Assembly: GCF_010550675.1 (NCBI RefSeq)
Contig: NZ_JAAGOA010000003.1
Location: 310,001 to 374,000 of the forward strand
Reading direction: 5' to 3'
Source of the DNA: Phytoactinopolyspora halotolerans
Lineage (GTDB): Bacteria > Actinomycetota > Actinomycetes > Jiangellales > Jiangellaceae
Length of the DNA stretch: 64,000 nucleotides
The position numbers and the translations under genes are program-made. Positions 26,663-36,474 of this stretch are shown one piece after another; position 1 is the first letter of the stretch, and each line of letters begins with the position of its first letter. The notes under the pieces are model-generated. The model did not search any database. It was given only the letters and a program-made list of their open reading frames with translations, and was not told the origin of the DNA.

Positions 26663-26835
26663 ATCTCCATCATCCACTCCTCACCCCTGGTGTGCCATAC
26701 CTGTTCCTGGCGACGCTCGATGAGGCACCGATGGTCGTGCGGAGGACCGGTCGCCCGTCGACGACTTCCGGCTGCAGCGTACGCCGCGTCTCGGACGAAA
26801 CGTGTATGTAGAACCTCGTGATTGACTGGGCCCCG

Positions 26836-28341
26836 ATGAGTTGCGACACACATCTGGATCGTCGGCGAGTGAACGGTTCGGCTCTCGTCGTCATCGGTGC
26901 ATCCGCGCTGATGATGACGGCATGCGGAGACGACGGGGAGGCAACCGGCGGCGAGGAGGAGAGCGTCGAAACGTGGAGTTACGTCACCCGCCCGGACTTG
27001 ACGCCGCCGGTCATCAGTGTGGAGACGACTGGTGCGACGGCCGACGGGCTGCTGTTCATGGCCCCGAAGAAGGCCGGCGCCCAGACAGGACCGCTGATCG
27101 TGGACGGCGAGGGTGAGATGGTCTGGTCATCTCCCAGGGAGGACATGAACGTCGCCGACTTCCGAGTTCAGGAGTACGACGGCGAGCCCGTGCTCACGTG
27201 GTGGGAGGGCGAGTCGCACGAGGGCCACGGCGACGGGGAGTTCGTGATCATGGACTCTTCGTACGAGGAGATCGCCCGCATCGGTGGGGGTGATGGCCGC
27301 CCGGGCGATCTGCACGAGTTCGAGCTCACCGACGACGGCACTGCGCTGGTCCTGGCCTACGAGACCGAGCCGGCCGACCTGCGGCCGTTCGGTGGTGAGG
27401 CGGACGGCGAGATGCTCAACAACTATGTCCAGGAGATCGACATCGAGACCGGTGAAGTCCTTCTCGAATGGGACGCGAGCGAGCATGTCGAGATGTCCGA
27501 CACGTACGACGACCTGGGCGGCGACGATGAGGACGCTGACGAGGGAGAGGACGAGGACGAGCCGTTCGATTGGTTCCATGTGAACTCCGTGGTCGAAGAC
27601 GACGACGGAGGCCTGCTCATCTCCGCACGCAACACCCACGCCGTCTACTACATCGACCGCGAGACCGGCGAGATCCGGTGGGTGCTCGGCGGCAGGAGCA
27701 GCGACTTCACCATGACCGACGAGACCACGTTCGCGTGGCAGCACGACGCCCGATGGACCGAGGACGGCTTGCTGAGCCTCTTCGACAACCAGGCCGCCCC
27801 GTCGCCGAGGGACGAGTCCCGGGCGATCGTGCTCGATCTCGATGAGGAGCGGGGGACGGTGCAGCTCGTCGAGGAACGCACGAACCCGGAGCGGATCAGG
27901 GCGTTCAGCCAGGGCAACGCGCAGCGGCTCGACGACGGAGGCGTGCTCGTGGGCTGGGGCAGCGGATCGGCCATGACCGAGTTCGACGCCGACGGGGCCG
28001 CCGTCATGCAGGCGATCCTCGCGCCGGCCGAGACATACCGCGCGTACCGGATGCCGTGGACGGGCGATCCGGCCTCACCACCCGACGTCGCGGCACAGGC
28101 GTCCGGCGACGGGCAGGTCGTCGTGTACATGAGCTGGAACGGCAGCACCGAGGTCACCCAATGGCGTGTCCTTGGTGGCGACGCCGAGGACCGCCTTCGA
28201 CCGGTGACGACCGTCGGCAAGGACGGGTTCGAGACCGCGGTCGCCGTGGACGACGCGGACTACGTGGACTACGTGGCCGTGGAGGCGCTGGACTCCTCCG
28301 GCGCAGTGCTCGGCACCTCGGACGTCGTCCCCACAGGTTGA
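26836..28341 (+). CDS. Arylsulfotransferase-family (ASST) lipoprotein
   Basis: Extracytoplasmic beta-propeller protein of the arylsulfotransferase family. Signal ending LMMTAC (Cys30 from the ATG at 26836) predicts a lipoprotein. Family motifs: WFHVNSVVEDDDGGLLISAR, YYIDRETGEIRWVLGG and FAWQHDARWTEDG, the last carrying a conserved His of this group. A highly acidic insert (DDEDADEGEDEDE, about 235-247) precedes the core motif. Members transfer sulfate between phenols or are of unknown activity; whether this one is catalytic cannot be told. It reads into a hairpin at 28371. The gene splits the four-member membrane-protein family, sitting between its first and second members on the opposite strand. 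Confidence 0.85.
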   Translation: MSCDTHLDRRRVNGSALVVIGASALMMTACGDDGEATGGEEESVETWSYVTRPDLTPPVISVETTGATADGLLFMAPKKAGAQTGPLIVDGEGEMVWSSPREDMNVADFRVQEYDGEPVLTWWEGESHEGHGDGEFVIMDSSYEEIARIGGGDGRPGDLHEFELTDDGTALVLAYETEPADLRPFGGEADGEMLNNYVQEIDIETGEVLLEWDASEHVEMSDTYDDLGGDDEDADEGEDEDEPFDWFHVNSVVEDDDGGLLISARNTHAVYYIDRETGEIRWVLGGRSSDFTMTDETTFAWQHDARWTEDGLLSLFDNQAAPSPRDESRAIVLDLDEERGTVQLVEERTNPERIRAFSQGNAQRLDDGGVLVGWGSGSAMTEFDADGAAVMQAILAPAETYRAYRMPWTGDPASPPDVAAQASGDGQVVVYMSWNGSTEVTQWRVLGGDAEDRLRPVTTVGKDGFETAVAVDDADYVDYVAVEALDSSGAVLGTSDVVPTG

Positions 28342-28370
28342 GGTGCCCGCGGCTCGGACGAGCGACGCGG

Positions 28371-28437
28371 CTTCTTGAGCGCCAGTGGCGAACAGAGGTC
28401 GCTGCGGGCGCCGTTGACGCAACGGGCGCTCAAGAAG
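28371..28437. terminator. Hairpin between convergent genes, family C copy 1
   Basis: 13-bp perfect arms CTTCTTGAGCGCC (28371-28383) and its complement (28425-28437). Related to the palindromes at 58636 and 60890 (CTTGTTGAGCGCCAGTGTCG). Lies between the ends of the ASST gene and the membrane-protein gene at 28456, so a shared bidirectional terminator is plausible, without a U-tract. Confidence 0.6.
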
Positions 28438-28455
28438 CGACGGCGATGAGCGACG

Positions 28456-29616
28456 TCACGCGCCGGGCCGGGCGGGACCGGCGAGTACGCGCTCGACGAG
28501 ATCGGCGCGGAGCGCCCCATAACCCGTCGAGGACCACGGCTCCGCGCCGGATTCGTAGTAGGGCACGTCCCGTGCACCGACGGTCACCATCAGCGTGTCC
28601 GGCTCGACGTCGTCGTCAACGTGCCGCGCACACACCGCACACGCGCCCACCCGGACGTGCGACGTGCTGTGCCCGGGGAGCGTGACGTCCCGGGTGGCCG
28701 CGCCGTGCAGCGGGTTGAAGAAGCACGGCCGAGGCAGCGGCCGGCGTCGCAGCGACTCGCGCCCGGTGGCCCGCCGCAGGTGTGCCGTGCCCGTCTCGGC
28801 CAGCACCAGCGCACCGACCAGGTCGGCGATCGAGCCGCCGCTCCGGTCGAGCGTGCGGCCCGCCGCGTCGTAGGCGTCCAGCGCGGCGCGATACTCGGTG
28901 ACCGCGCTGGTGCCGCTGCCGCTCCCGCCGCCGGCCGGAACGTCGGTCCGGTCCAGCGCCTCGCCCAGCTCCAGCACAGCCGCTCTGGCTTGCTCTTCCA
29001 GGGCCTCCGAACGGGCCTCGCGTACCGCATCCAGCACGTGCGGCGGCACCGAGAACGCCCTGGCCACCTGATTCTGGTCCCGGCGGGTGCGGGCGCGGTA
29101 GGTGAAGACCAGCGCCGCGACGAGTGCGACGAACAGTCCGATCATGATCACCGCCGCGAGCATCTCGGCAGCGTCGTCGGAAGACGAGGAGGTCGACGAG
29201 CCGTCGTCGGATCGCAGCTGCTCGTACGCTTCCTCCCCGGTGCCGGTCGCGACCAGCTCGACGAACCGTTCCAGCGTGGCGCCCGGATCGTCGTCGGGGT
29301 CTTCGGCCGCCCAGACGGCGTCGCTCTGGTTGGCCACCCCGTGCTCGCGCACGGTAAGCATCCCGCCCGGATTGACCGAGACGTAGACGCCGTCATCACC
29401 GAGCTGGTCCCAGACGAGCGCGAGGAGCTGGCCGGGGCGTCCGTTGAACTCGTCGTCGACGTCGAGTTGCGTGTACACGACATAGATGGGAACCGGGGAC
29501 TCCTCGACCATGGCGGTCAGGTCCTCGACCTGACCGTCCGGCAGCAGCCCCTGGTCGACGTAGACCGGGGAGTCGCCCAGTTCGTCGACGATGGTCGTCA
29601 CCCGCTCACTGGACAT
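28456..29616 (-). CDS. Membrane protein of the local four-member family
   Basis: Unknown function; paralogue of the genes at 25385 and 30212. In 386 residues: N-terminal alpha/beta domain about 1-135 starting with LGDSPVYVDQGLLP and PVPIYVVYTQ, no cleavable signal; TM helix about 151-173; helical region about 180-290; motif PRPCFFNPLHG (Cys298) and CAVC (Cys326, Cys329) followed by a conserved VPYY..W.STGYG end. The three Cys plus the His could bind a metal such as zinc. ATG with GAGGAG 6 bases upstream. Last gene of a three-gene series (31549 to 28456) on the minus strand. Confidence 0.75.
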   Translation of the reverse strand: MSSERVTTIVDELGDSPVYVDQGLLPDGQVEDLTAMVEESPVPIYVVYTQLDVDDEFNGRPGQLLALVWDQLGDDGVYVSVNPGGMLTVREHGVANQSDAVWAAEDPDDDPGATLERFVELVATGTGEEAYEQLRSDDGSSTSSSSDDAAEMLAAVIMIGLFVALVAALVFTYRARTRRDQNQVARAFSVPPHVLDAVREARSEALEEQARAAVLELGEALDRTDVPAGGGSGSGTSAVTEYRAALDAYDAAGRTLDRSGGSIADLVGALVLAETGTAHLRRATGRESLRRRPLPRPCFFNPLHGAATRDVTLPGHSTSHVRVGACAVCARHVDDDVEPDTLMVTVGARDVPYYESGAEPWSSTGYGALRADLVERVLAGPARPGA

Positions 29617-29649
29617 CGACGCTCCTCAACCTTCCTCAGCTCAGCTCAG

Positions 29650-30228
29650 TCAGCTCGCCTCGCCGCGCCCGCCGCCGCCGAACATCCGGATCAGCGAGTC
29701 GGCCATCGGTCCCTCCGGGAGGGAGACGACCGGCCAGCTGATCTGGTCGCCGGTGCGCTGGATGCCGGCGTCGTAGCGACGCTGATCGATGATGACGTAG
29801 CGGCCGTCCTCACCCACCTGGTCCGCGAGCGCGATGACGGCCGCCTCGATGTTCCCGCCCATCCCGTCCTCCTCGTGGAACGGCATAACGACGACGAAGG
29901 TAGGCTCGCCGCCGCGCAGGACGTCGACCACATCCTCCCGCTCGCTCTCCGGCAGCAGGTAGGCGAGGGCGGGATCGACGTACAGCGGCGACTCCGCCAG
30001 TCGCGCCGCGGCGTCGCGCAGCCGGTCGTCGGCCGGCGGCACGTTCGCCACCTGCTCGATCTCGGTGCGCGTGGTCCAGTCCTTGCGGGTGCCGTCGTCG
30101 GAGAGCCAGAGTGCGACGTTGCGCGTCACCACGGCGGCGATGATCCCGATGAGCAACGCCAGCAGCACGCGCATGCCGCGGCTCAGCCGTGGCCTGGGCG
30201 CGGCGACGTCCCTACCGCCGCCGGTCAT
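29650..30228 (-). CDS. Short membrane-anchored member of the same family (N-domain only)
   Basis: Unknown function. The ATG at 30228 (GGGAGG 7 bases upstream) overlaps the previous gene's stop by 17 bp, indicating coupled translation. The 192 residues hold a basic leader, one N-terminal TM helix (MRVLLALLIGIIAAVVTRN), and an alpha/beta domain with LAESPLYVDPALAYLLP, EPTFVVVMPF and DGRYVIIDQRR. This matches the N-domain of the family members on either side, but the cytoplasmic helical region and Cys motif are missing. The N-terminal anchor places the domain outside the cell. Confidence 0.75.
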   Translation of the reverse strand: MTGGGRDVAAPRPRLSRGMRVLLALLIGIIAAVVTRNVALWLSDDGTRKDWTTRTEIEQVANVPPADDRLRDAAARLAESPLYVDPALAYLLPESEREDVVDVLRGGEPTFVVVMPFHEEDGMGGNIEAAVIALADQVGEDGRYVIIDQRRYDAGIQRTGDQISWPVVSLPEGPMADSLIRMFGGGGRGEAS

Positions 30229-31549
30229 GGGCGAACCTCCCGGGAAGCGCGGTACCGGCGCGAGCACCCGCCAGCACCAGATCGGCGGCGTCGGCGCGGA
30301 GGGACCCGAACCCGGTGAACGCCCAGACGTCGTCGCGACGGTAGTACGGGACCACCTTCCGGCCCTGCCGGAGACGGAGCACGTCGGGGTGGCGCCCTTC
30401 CCGCAGGTCCAGCTCGCACCGCGGGCACACGGGCACTCGCGGCGAGCTCGCGTCGCCGGGCAGTGGTGCGGTGGTCGAATGCTCCCCGTGCATGGGATTG
30501 AGATAACACGGGCGTGGCGGCTCGGCCGGTCGATGTCCGATGGACGTGTCGGCGGCGTACTCGGCGAGCACCATCGCTCCCACCACGTCGGCCGGGTCGG
30601 TGCTGTCCTGCAGGGCGTGTGCGGCGTCGGCGGCGTTGCGGAGTGCCTGCTGGAGGTCGGGGTCGACGTCGTCGGCAGCGTTCCACTGGCTCTCGTCGAT
30701 CACCGCCAGCGCGTCGCGGAGCCGGCGCCGCGCTGCGGAGACGTCGGAAGGCTGTCGCGGCGCCGAGGATCTGGAGCGCGTGCCCACCAGGGCGAAGACG
30801 ACGGCCGCGAGTATCGCCGACGCCGCGCCGACGACGAAGCCCAGACCCAGCGCCCCATCCTCGGTCATGCCGTTGGTGGGGCCGAGCTCGGTCAGCTCGA
30901 TGCGGACCCGCGTCTCGCTGAAGTCCACGTGGGTGCGGTTCATCAAGGGGTCGCCGCCGAGATCGGAGGAGATCTCCGCCGCGGCCGCCTCGCCCTCCGG
31001 TCCGTACCAGCCGCCGGACTCGACGATCGGTGCGACGCGCAGGAAGGCGCGGGCGTCGGCGACGGGGGTGGAGTCGAACGCTTCGGTGCCGGCGAAGCCG
31101 GCGTTCGCCAGTGTCAGGTCGTCGATGCCGTCGAGGCCGGGCGAGATGGCCTCCACCCAGTCGCCGATGCCGACGACGTAGAGGCCGTCCTCGCCCACCC
31201 GGCGATGGATCAGGGTGGCGAGCTCGCCGGGCACATCGGGCAGATCGTCGCCTGGCACCTTGTGCACCAGGACGACGTAGGCCGGATACGTAGAGCCGGC
31301 GATCTCGTCGTGCAGGATCTCCCGCACGGCCTCGACGTCGCCGTTCGCCATCGACCGGTCGACGACGAGGGGGTCGGTGCGCAGCCGCTCGGCGATCTGG
31401 TCGACGCGGGCGCCCGGCTCGGCGATCTGGAGATCCTGGGTGGCGCGTGCCGGCGCGGCGGCGACGAACATGCCGATGGCGGCGGCCAGGATCGCGCAGA
31501 TGAGACCGGCTATGCGGGCTGGGTGCCGCGCTGATCGGTGATCCGTCAC
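30212..31549 (-). CDS. Membrane protein of the local four-member family, with cleavable signal
   Basis: Unknown function; first gene of a three-gene series. GTG start (31549). In 445 residues: signal peptide ending about AAPARA (36), which fixes the N-domain outside the cell; alpha/beta domain about 38-225 with LRTDPLVVDRSMANG, YPAYVVLVHK and DGLYVVGIGD; TM helix about 233-256; cytoplasmic helical part about 270-340; C-terminal motif PRPCYLNPMHG (Cys348), CPRC (Cys375/378) and VPYY...W.FTGFGSL. Because this copy has a clear signal peptide, it sets the likely topology of the whole family. Confidence 0.78.
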   Translation of the reverse strand: MTDHRSARHPARIAGLICAILAAAIGMFVAAAPARATQDLQIAEPGARVDQIAERLRTDPLVVDRSMANGDVEAVREILHDEIAGSTYPAYVVLVHKVPGDDLPDVPGELATLIHRRVGEDGLYVVGIGDWVEAISPGLDGIDDLTLANAGFAGTEAFDSTPVADARAFLRVAPIVESGGWYGPEGEAAAAEISSDLGGDPLMNRTHVDFSETRVRIELTELGPTNGMTEDGALGLGFVVGAASAILAAVVFALVGTRSRSSAPRQPSDVSAARRRLRDALAVIDESQWNAADDVDPDLQQALRNAADAAHALQDSTDPADVVGAMVLAEYAADTSIGHRPAEPPRPCYLNPMHGEHSTTAPLPGDASSPRVPVCPRCELDLREGRHPDVLRLRQGRKVVPYYRRDDVWAFTGFGSLRADAADLVLAGARAGTALPGRFAHDRRR

Positions 31550-31596
31550 GGTCCTATTTCATCAAGTGTTGGGTAACTGCGCGGCGGGCGGGCTAC

Positions 31597-33378
31597 CTAA
31601 TCCTTGATCTCGCAGATCACGGCTCCGTTGGCGACCGTCGCGCCGACCTGGGCGGACAACCCGGACACGGTGCCGGCTTTGTGCGCGTTCAACGGCTGTT
31701 CCATCTTCATCGCCTCCAGGACGACGATGGGTTCGCCCTCGGCCACCTGCTGACCGTCCTCGGCCACCACCTTGATGATGGTGCCCTGCATCGGAGAGAC
31801 GAGGGCGTCGCCGCTGACGGCGGTGGTTCCGGCGCTACCCGCCTGCCGGCGCACCGGCTTGCGGGCGGCGGGTGCGGCGGCGGAGGAGGACGACGACGCT
31901 CCGAGCCCTTCCGGCAGCACCACCTCGAGCCGCTTGCCGTTCACCTCGACCGTGATCCGTTCCCGAGCCGCTGCCTCGCCCGGCTCCGCCTGACCTGCGC
32001 GGAAAGGCTGGACCGTGTTCTGCCATTCGGTCTCGATCCACCGGGTGTGCACCTCGAACGGCTTGTCCGGCTCCTGCGGGGCGAAGGCGGGGTCGTCGAG
32101 CACCGCCCGGTGGAACGGGATGACCGTGGCCAGACCGTCGACCTCGAACTCGGCAAGCGCGCGCCGGGCCCGCTGGATCGCCTGCCTTCGGTCGGCGCCG
32201 GTGACGACCAGCTTCGCCAGCAACGAGTCGAAGTTCTGCCCGATGACGCTGCCGGCCACCACACCCGCATCGAGCCGGACACCCGGACCCGACGGCGGAT
32301 CGAACCTGGTCACCGGCCCTGGAGTAGGCAAGAAGTTCTGCCCGGCATCCTCGCCGTTGATGCGGAACTCGATCGAATGCCCGCGCACCTGCGGGTCGTC
32401 GTAGCCGAGCTCTTCCCCTTCGGCGACGCGGAACATCTCACGCACCAGGTCGATCCCGGTGACCTCTTCGGTGACCGGGTGTTCGACCTGCAGCCGGGTG
32501 TTGACCTCCAGAAAGGAGATCGTGCCGTCGGCGCCGACCAGGAACTCGCAGGTCCCCGCGCCGACGTAGCCGGCACCGCGCAGGATCGCCTTCGACGCCC
32601 GGTACAGCTGAGCGTTCTGTGCCTCGGTGAGGAACGGTGCCGGCGCCTCTTCCACCAGCTTCTGGTGCCGACGCTGCAGCGAGCAGTCACGAGTGGAGAC
32701 CACCACGACGTTGCCGTGCTGGTCGGCCAGGCACTGGGTCTCCACATGGCGGGGCCGGTCCAGGTAGCGCTCGACGAAGCACTCGCCGCGGCCGAACGCG
32801 GCCACCGCCTCACGCACCGCCGACTCGTACTGGGAGGCGACCTCGTCCAGCGTGCGCGCCACCTTCAACCCACGGCCGCCGCCGCCGAAGGCCGCCTTGA
32901 TCGCGATCGGAAGCCCGTGCTCCTCGGCGAAGGCCACCACCTCGTCGGCACCGGAGACCGGGTCGGCGGTGCCGGCCACCAGCGGCGCGCCGGCCCGTTG
33001 CGCGATGTGCCGGGCGCTCACCTTGTCGCCCAGCGCGCGGATCGCCTCCGGCGGCGGCCCGATCCAGGTCAGTCCGGCGTCGATCACCGCCTGCGCGAAG
33101 TCCGCGTTCTCGGCCAGGAAGCCGTAGCCGGGATGGACCGAGTCGGCACCGGAGCGGGCGGCGACATCCAACAGCTTCTGGATATCCAGGTAGGTCTCGG
33201 CCGCGGTCTCACCGCCCAGGGCATACGCCTCGTCCGCCAGCCGGGTGTGAACAGCGTCGCGATCGGAGTCGGCGTAGACAGCCACGCTGCCACGGCCGGC
33301 GTCCTTGCACGCACGGATCACCCGCACCGCGATCTCACCGCGATTGGCGATCAGCACCTTGGTGACGCTGCGATTCAC
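31597..33378 (-). CDS. accA: Acyl-CoA carboxylase alpha subunit (biotin carboxylase + biotin carrier)
   Basis: ATP-dependent carboxylation of its own biotin, the first half-reaction of acetyl/propionyl-CoA carboxylase. In 593 residues: biotin carboxylase domain ([17 protein letters not shown] start, ATP-grasp loop [11 protein letters not shown], catalytic [14 protein letters not shown]), a linker, and a C-terminal biotinyl domain with EAMKMEQP (Lys558 is the biotin site). GTG at 33378 with GGGAGAG 5 bases upstream is the start; an earlier in-frame TTG is not. Works with the beta (PccB 40870-42459) and epsilon (AccE 39840-40079) subunits; BirA is encoded at 47680. A small imperfect stem (33447-33494) lies in the 281-bp divergent region upstream. 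Confidence 0.96.
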   Translation of the reverse strand: MNRSVTKVLIANRGEIAVRVIRACKDAGRGSVAVYADSDRDAVHTRLADEAYALGGETAAETYLDIQKLLDVAARSGADSVHPGYGFLAENADFAQAVIDAGLTWIGPPPEAIRALGDKVSARHIAQRAGAPLVAGTADPVSGADEVVAFAEEHGLPIAIKAAFGGGGRGLKVARTLDEVASQYESAVREAVAAFGRGECFVERYLDRPRHVETQCLADQHGNVVVVSTRDCSLQRRHQKLVEEAPAPFLTEAQNAQLYRASKAILRGAGYVGAGTCEFLVGADGTISFLEVNTRLQVEHPVTEEVTGIDLVREMFRVAEGEELGYDDPQVRGHSIEFRINGEDAGQNFLPTPGPVTRFDPPSGPGVRLDAGVVAGSVIGQNFDSLLAKLVVTGADRRQAIQRARRALAEFEVDGLATVIPFHRAVLDDPAFAPQEPDKPFEVHTRWIETEWQNTVQPFRAGQAEPGEAAARERITVEVNGKRLEVVLPEGLGASSSSSAAAPAARKPVRRQAGSAGTTAVSGDALVSPMQGTIIKVVAEDGQQVAEGEPIVVLEAMKMEQPLNAHKAGTVSGLSAQVGATVANGAVICEIKD

Positions 33379-33659
33379 GACCTCTCCCTTCCATCGCCTG
33401 CGCAACAGGCTATCTGACCGGGACGCGGCGATTCGTACTCATGCGTCCTCGCCGCCGCTGCCCGCCTCGATGACGGTGACCCGCAGCGGCGAGGATACTG
33501 CTACCGCACGCGCGCGCGAGATGGCGTAACGTCGGCTGCAGAGGTGGCCAGGCCCTGCGGCGGCGTGCGATCGACCATCGGCTCGCCGGCGCCGTGCCCG
33601 ACGCCGTTCAACCGAGCCGACATGGGCCACAAGCCCAGGCGTGCAGGAAGGTAGGGACA

Positions 33660-34826
33660 ATGCCGTTCGAGCTTTCCGCCGAGCATGAGGACTTCCGCAA
33701 GGTCGTGCGTGACTTCGCCGAGGGCGAGGTGGCTCCGCACGCGGCGCAATGGGACGCCGAGCACAGATTCCCGCTGGGAACCGTGCAGGCGATGGGTGCG
33801 CTCGGGTTGTTCGGCCTGACCGCACCCGAGGAATACGGGGGTTCCGGTGGGGACCTGACCAGCCTGTGCGTGGCGATCGAAGAGATCGGCCGGGTCGATC
33901 AGTCGCTCGGCATCACGCTGGAGGCCGCGGTGGGTCTCGGAATCAACCCCATCCTGACGTACGGCACCGATGAGCAGAAGCAGCGCTGGCTGCCGGATCT
34001 GGTGACCGGGCGCGCGCTGGCCGGCTTCGGGTTGACCGAGCCGGGTTCCGGTTCCGACGCGGGAGCGACCGCCACCCGAGCGGTGCTGGACGGCGACGAG
34101 TGGGTCATCGACGGCGCCAAGCAGTTCATCACCAACTCCGGCACCGAGATCACCTCGTGTGTGACCGTCACCGCCGTCACCGGCGAGGAGGAATCGGGCA
34201 GGCCGGAGATCTCCACCATCATCGTGCCGTCCGGCACCGCCGGCTTCACCGTGGAGCCCGCCTACGACAAGCTGGGCTGGCGCGCGTCGGACACCCACCC
34301 GCTGACGTTCACCGGCTGCCGGGTGCCCGCCGACCACCTCCTGGGCGTCCGCGGCCAGGGCTTCGCGCAGTTCCTGGCGAGCCTCGACGACGGCCGGATC
34401 GCGATCGCGGCGCTCGCGGTTGGCTGCATCCAGGCGATGGTGGACGCGTCGCTCGGCTACGCCAAGGAACGTGTGGCGTTCGGCCGACCGATCGGGAGTA
34501 ACCAGGGGCTGGCCTTCCAGATCGCCGACCTCGAGGTCATGGCGGAGTCGGCGCGGCTGCTCACCTACCGGGCCGCCGCGATGCGCGATGCGGGCCGGCC
34601 CCGAGACGACGTCAAACGGGCTGCGGCCGTGGCGAAGCTGCACGCCACCGAGTCGGCCGTGACCGCCACCCGGATCGCGACCCAGGTGCACGGCGGATAC
34701 GGCTTCATGGAGGAATACCCGGTGGCCCGGTTCTACCGGGACGCGAAGATCCTGGAGATCGGGGAGGGCACCAGCGAGATCCAACGGCTGCTGATCGCCC
34801 GCGGCCTCGGGCTGCCGGTCGAATGA
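33660..34826 (+). CDS. Acyl-CoA dehydrogenase
   Basis: FAD-dependent alpha,beta-oxidation of an acyl-CoA. The 388 residues show MPFELSAEHEDFRKVVRDFA start, FGLTEPGSGSDAG (FAD/substrate loop), WVIDGAKQFITNSG, QVHGGYGFMEEYPVARFYRDAK and ILEIGEGTSEIQR with the Glu of the active-site region. AGGAAGG precedes the ATG at 33660. Directly followed, after a palindrome, by a carboxyltransferase gene; an acyl-CoA dehydrogenase next to a carboxylase beta subunit recalls leucine/isovalerate or other branched-acid catabolism, but the biotin subunit expected in such operons is encoded on the other strand. Confidence 0.93.
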   Translation: MPFELSAEHEDFRKVVRDFAEGEVAPHAAQWDAEHRFPLGTVQAMGALGLFGLTAPEEYGGSGGDLTSLCVAIEEIGRVDQSLGITLEAAVGLGINPILTYGTDEQKQRWLPDLVTGRALAGFGLTEPGSGSDAGATATRAVLDGDEWVIDGAKQFITNSGTEITSCVTVTAVTGEEESGRPEISTIIVPSGTAGFTVEPAYDKLGWRASDTHPLTFTGCRVPADHLLGVRGQGFAQFLASLDDGRIAIAALAVGCIQAMVDASLGYAKERVAFGRPIGSNQGLAFQIADLEVMAESARLLTYRAAAMRDAGRPRDDVKRAAAVAKLHATESAVTATRIATQVHGGYGFMEEYPVARFYRDAKILEIGEGTSEIQRLLIARGLGLPVE

Positions 34827-34840
34827 CGCAACCACCCTTC

Positions 34841-34897
34841 CCCATGATCATGAACACTTACCGTTCACATAGCACGGTTAATGTTCATGATCATGGG
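34841..34897. repeat. Intergenic palindrome, family B copy 1
   Basis: 24-bp arms starting CCCATGATCATGAAC (34841-34864 and 34874-34897), two mismatches, 9-base loop. Its outer half is the same as the hairpin at 46636-46694. Lies between two co-directional genes, ending 26 bases before the carboxyltransferase start; the ATG codons inside it give a false N-terminal extension of that gene. Confidence 0.85.
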
Positions 34898-34922
34898 AGA
34901 CGTGAGACGGAGGTGCGCGTCC

Positions 34923-36452
34923 GTGGGTGAGGACCATTACGCCGACGTCGCTGCCGCGCGCGACGCGACGCTCACGCCGTCCGACGCGGGCGCGGTGAAG
35001 CTGCGGTCGCAGGGCAAGCTTTATGTCCGCGACCGGCTCGCCCTGCTGTTCGACGACGGCACCTTCGTCGAGGACGGTCAGCTGGCGAACGCGAGCGCCG
35101 CCGGGTTGCCGGCGGACGGCGTCGTGACCGGGCGCGGCCTGGTGGACGGCCGACCCGCCCTGGTGGTCGCGAACGACCCCACGGTCAAGGCCGGATCCTG
35201 GGGCGCACGGACGGTGGAGAAGATCGTCCGGATCACTGAGCTGGCGCTGCGGGAAGAACTGCCGATCTTCTGGTTCGTCGACTCCGGCGGGGCGCGGATC
35301 ACCGACCAGGTCGAGCTGTTTCCGGGGCGGCGCGGTGCCGGGCGGATCTTCCACAACCAGGTCGCACTGTCCGGAAAGGTCCCGCAGATCTGTTGTCTGT
35401 TCGGCCCGAGCGCGGCCGGAGGCGCCTACATTCCGTCGTTCTGCGACGTGGTGATCATGGTGGAGGGCAACGCGTCGATGTATCTGGGTTCGCCGCGGAT
35501 GGCCGAGATGGTCGTCGGCGAGCGCGTGACCCTGGAGGAGATGGGGGGCGCCCGGATGCACGCCACCGTCTCCGGCTGCGGGGACAACCTCGCCGCCGAC
35601 GACGCCGACGCGATCGAGCAGGCCAAGGCGGTTTTCTCGTACCTGCCCGGCTCGTGGCGATCGGATCCTCCGTCGTACGCGGCGTCCGCGCCGGTGCGGG
35701 CGTTCGACCGTGACCTGGTACCGGAGGACGACGCCACCGGGTACGACATCCACGACGTGCTCGGCGCGTTGCTGGATGAGGACTCGTTCTTCGAGCTCAA
35801 ACCGCTGTTCGCAGCTGAACTGGTGGTCGGATTCGGGTTGCTGGAGGGGCAGGTGGTGGGCGTCGTCGCCAACCAGCCCGCCGTGAAGGGCGGGGTGTTG
35901 TTCGTCGACTCCGCGGACAAGGCGGCCCGGTTCATCTGGATGTGCGACGCGTACAACATCCCGCTGATCTACCTGGCCGACGTGCCCGGCTTCATGATCG
36001 GCTCAGCGGTGGAACGCGAAGGCATCATCCGGCATGGCGCCAAGATGATCACCGCGGTGTCGGAGGCGACGGTGCCGACGGTTTCGGTGATCGTCCGCAA
36101 GGCCTACGGTGCGGGCCTCTACGCGATGTGCGGCCCGGGGTTCTCGCCGGACGCCTGCCTGGCTCTGCCGACGGCGAAGATCGCGGTCATGGGGCCGGAG
36201 GCGGCGATCAACGCGGTGTACTTCAACAAGATCGCCGCCATCGAGGATGAGACCGAGCGCGCCGCCTACGTAGAGAAACTACGTCAGGAGTATGAGGCCG
36301 ACATCGACATCCTGCGGCTGGCGTCCGATCTGGTGATCGACGCGATCGTCGAACCAGAGCGGCTGCGCGGCGAACTCGTGGCCAGGTTGGCGGCAGCGGC
36401 GCGCAAGGACCGGACCTTCTCCGCGCGCCGGCACGGAATCCCGCCGGTGTGA
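34923..36452 (+). CDS. Acyl-CoA carboxylase beta subunit (carboxyltransferase), second copy
   Basis: Transfers carboxyl from biotin to an acyl-CoA; crotonase-fold carboxyltransferase of 509 residues with both N- and C-domains (SGGARITDQVELFPGRRGAGRIF, FGPSAAGGAYIPSF, ADVPGFMIGSAVEREGIIRHGAKM, AYGAGLYAMCGPGF). Differs clearly from the PccB-type paralogue at 40870 and resembles the methylcrotonyl/geranyl-CoA branch. The GTG at 34923 with CGGAGG 9 bases upstream is the start; earlier ATGs lie in the palindrome. Co-directional with the acyl-CoA dehydrogenase, suggesting a shared branched-acid pathway. Substrate not provable here. Confidence 0.9.
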   Translation: MGEDHYADVAAARDATLTPSDAGAVKLRSQGKLYVRDRLALLFDDGTFVEDGQLANASAAGLPADGVVTGRGLVDGRPALVVANDPTVKAGSWGARTVEKIVRITELALREELPIFWFVDSGGARITDQVELFPGRRGAGRIFHNQVALSGKVPQICCLFGPSAAGGAYIPSFCDVVIMVEGNASMYLGSPRMAEMVVGERVTLEEMGGARMHATVSGCGDNLAADDADAIEQAKAVFSYLPGSWRSDPPSYAASAPVRAFDRDLVPEDDATGYDIHDVLGALLDEDSFFELKPLFAAELVVGFGLLEGQVVGVVANQPAVKGGVLFVDSADKAARFIWMCDAYNIPLIYLADVPGFMIGSAVEREGIIRHGAKMITAVSEATVPTVSVIVRKAYGAGLYAMCGPGFSPDACLALPTAKIAVMGPEAAINAVYFNKIAAIEDETERAAYVEKLRQEYEADIDILRLASDLVIDAIVEPERLRGELVARLAAAARKDRTFSARRHGIPPV

Positions 36453-36474
36453 GCAGGCCGGGGCCGCTTTGCGG

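Noticed and set aside
33447-33494. Stem CCTCGCCGC...GCGGCGAGG between accA and the acyl-CoA dehydrogenase
   Set aside because: Simple GC-rich repeat, arms offset by a 3-base slip; likely chance.
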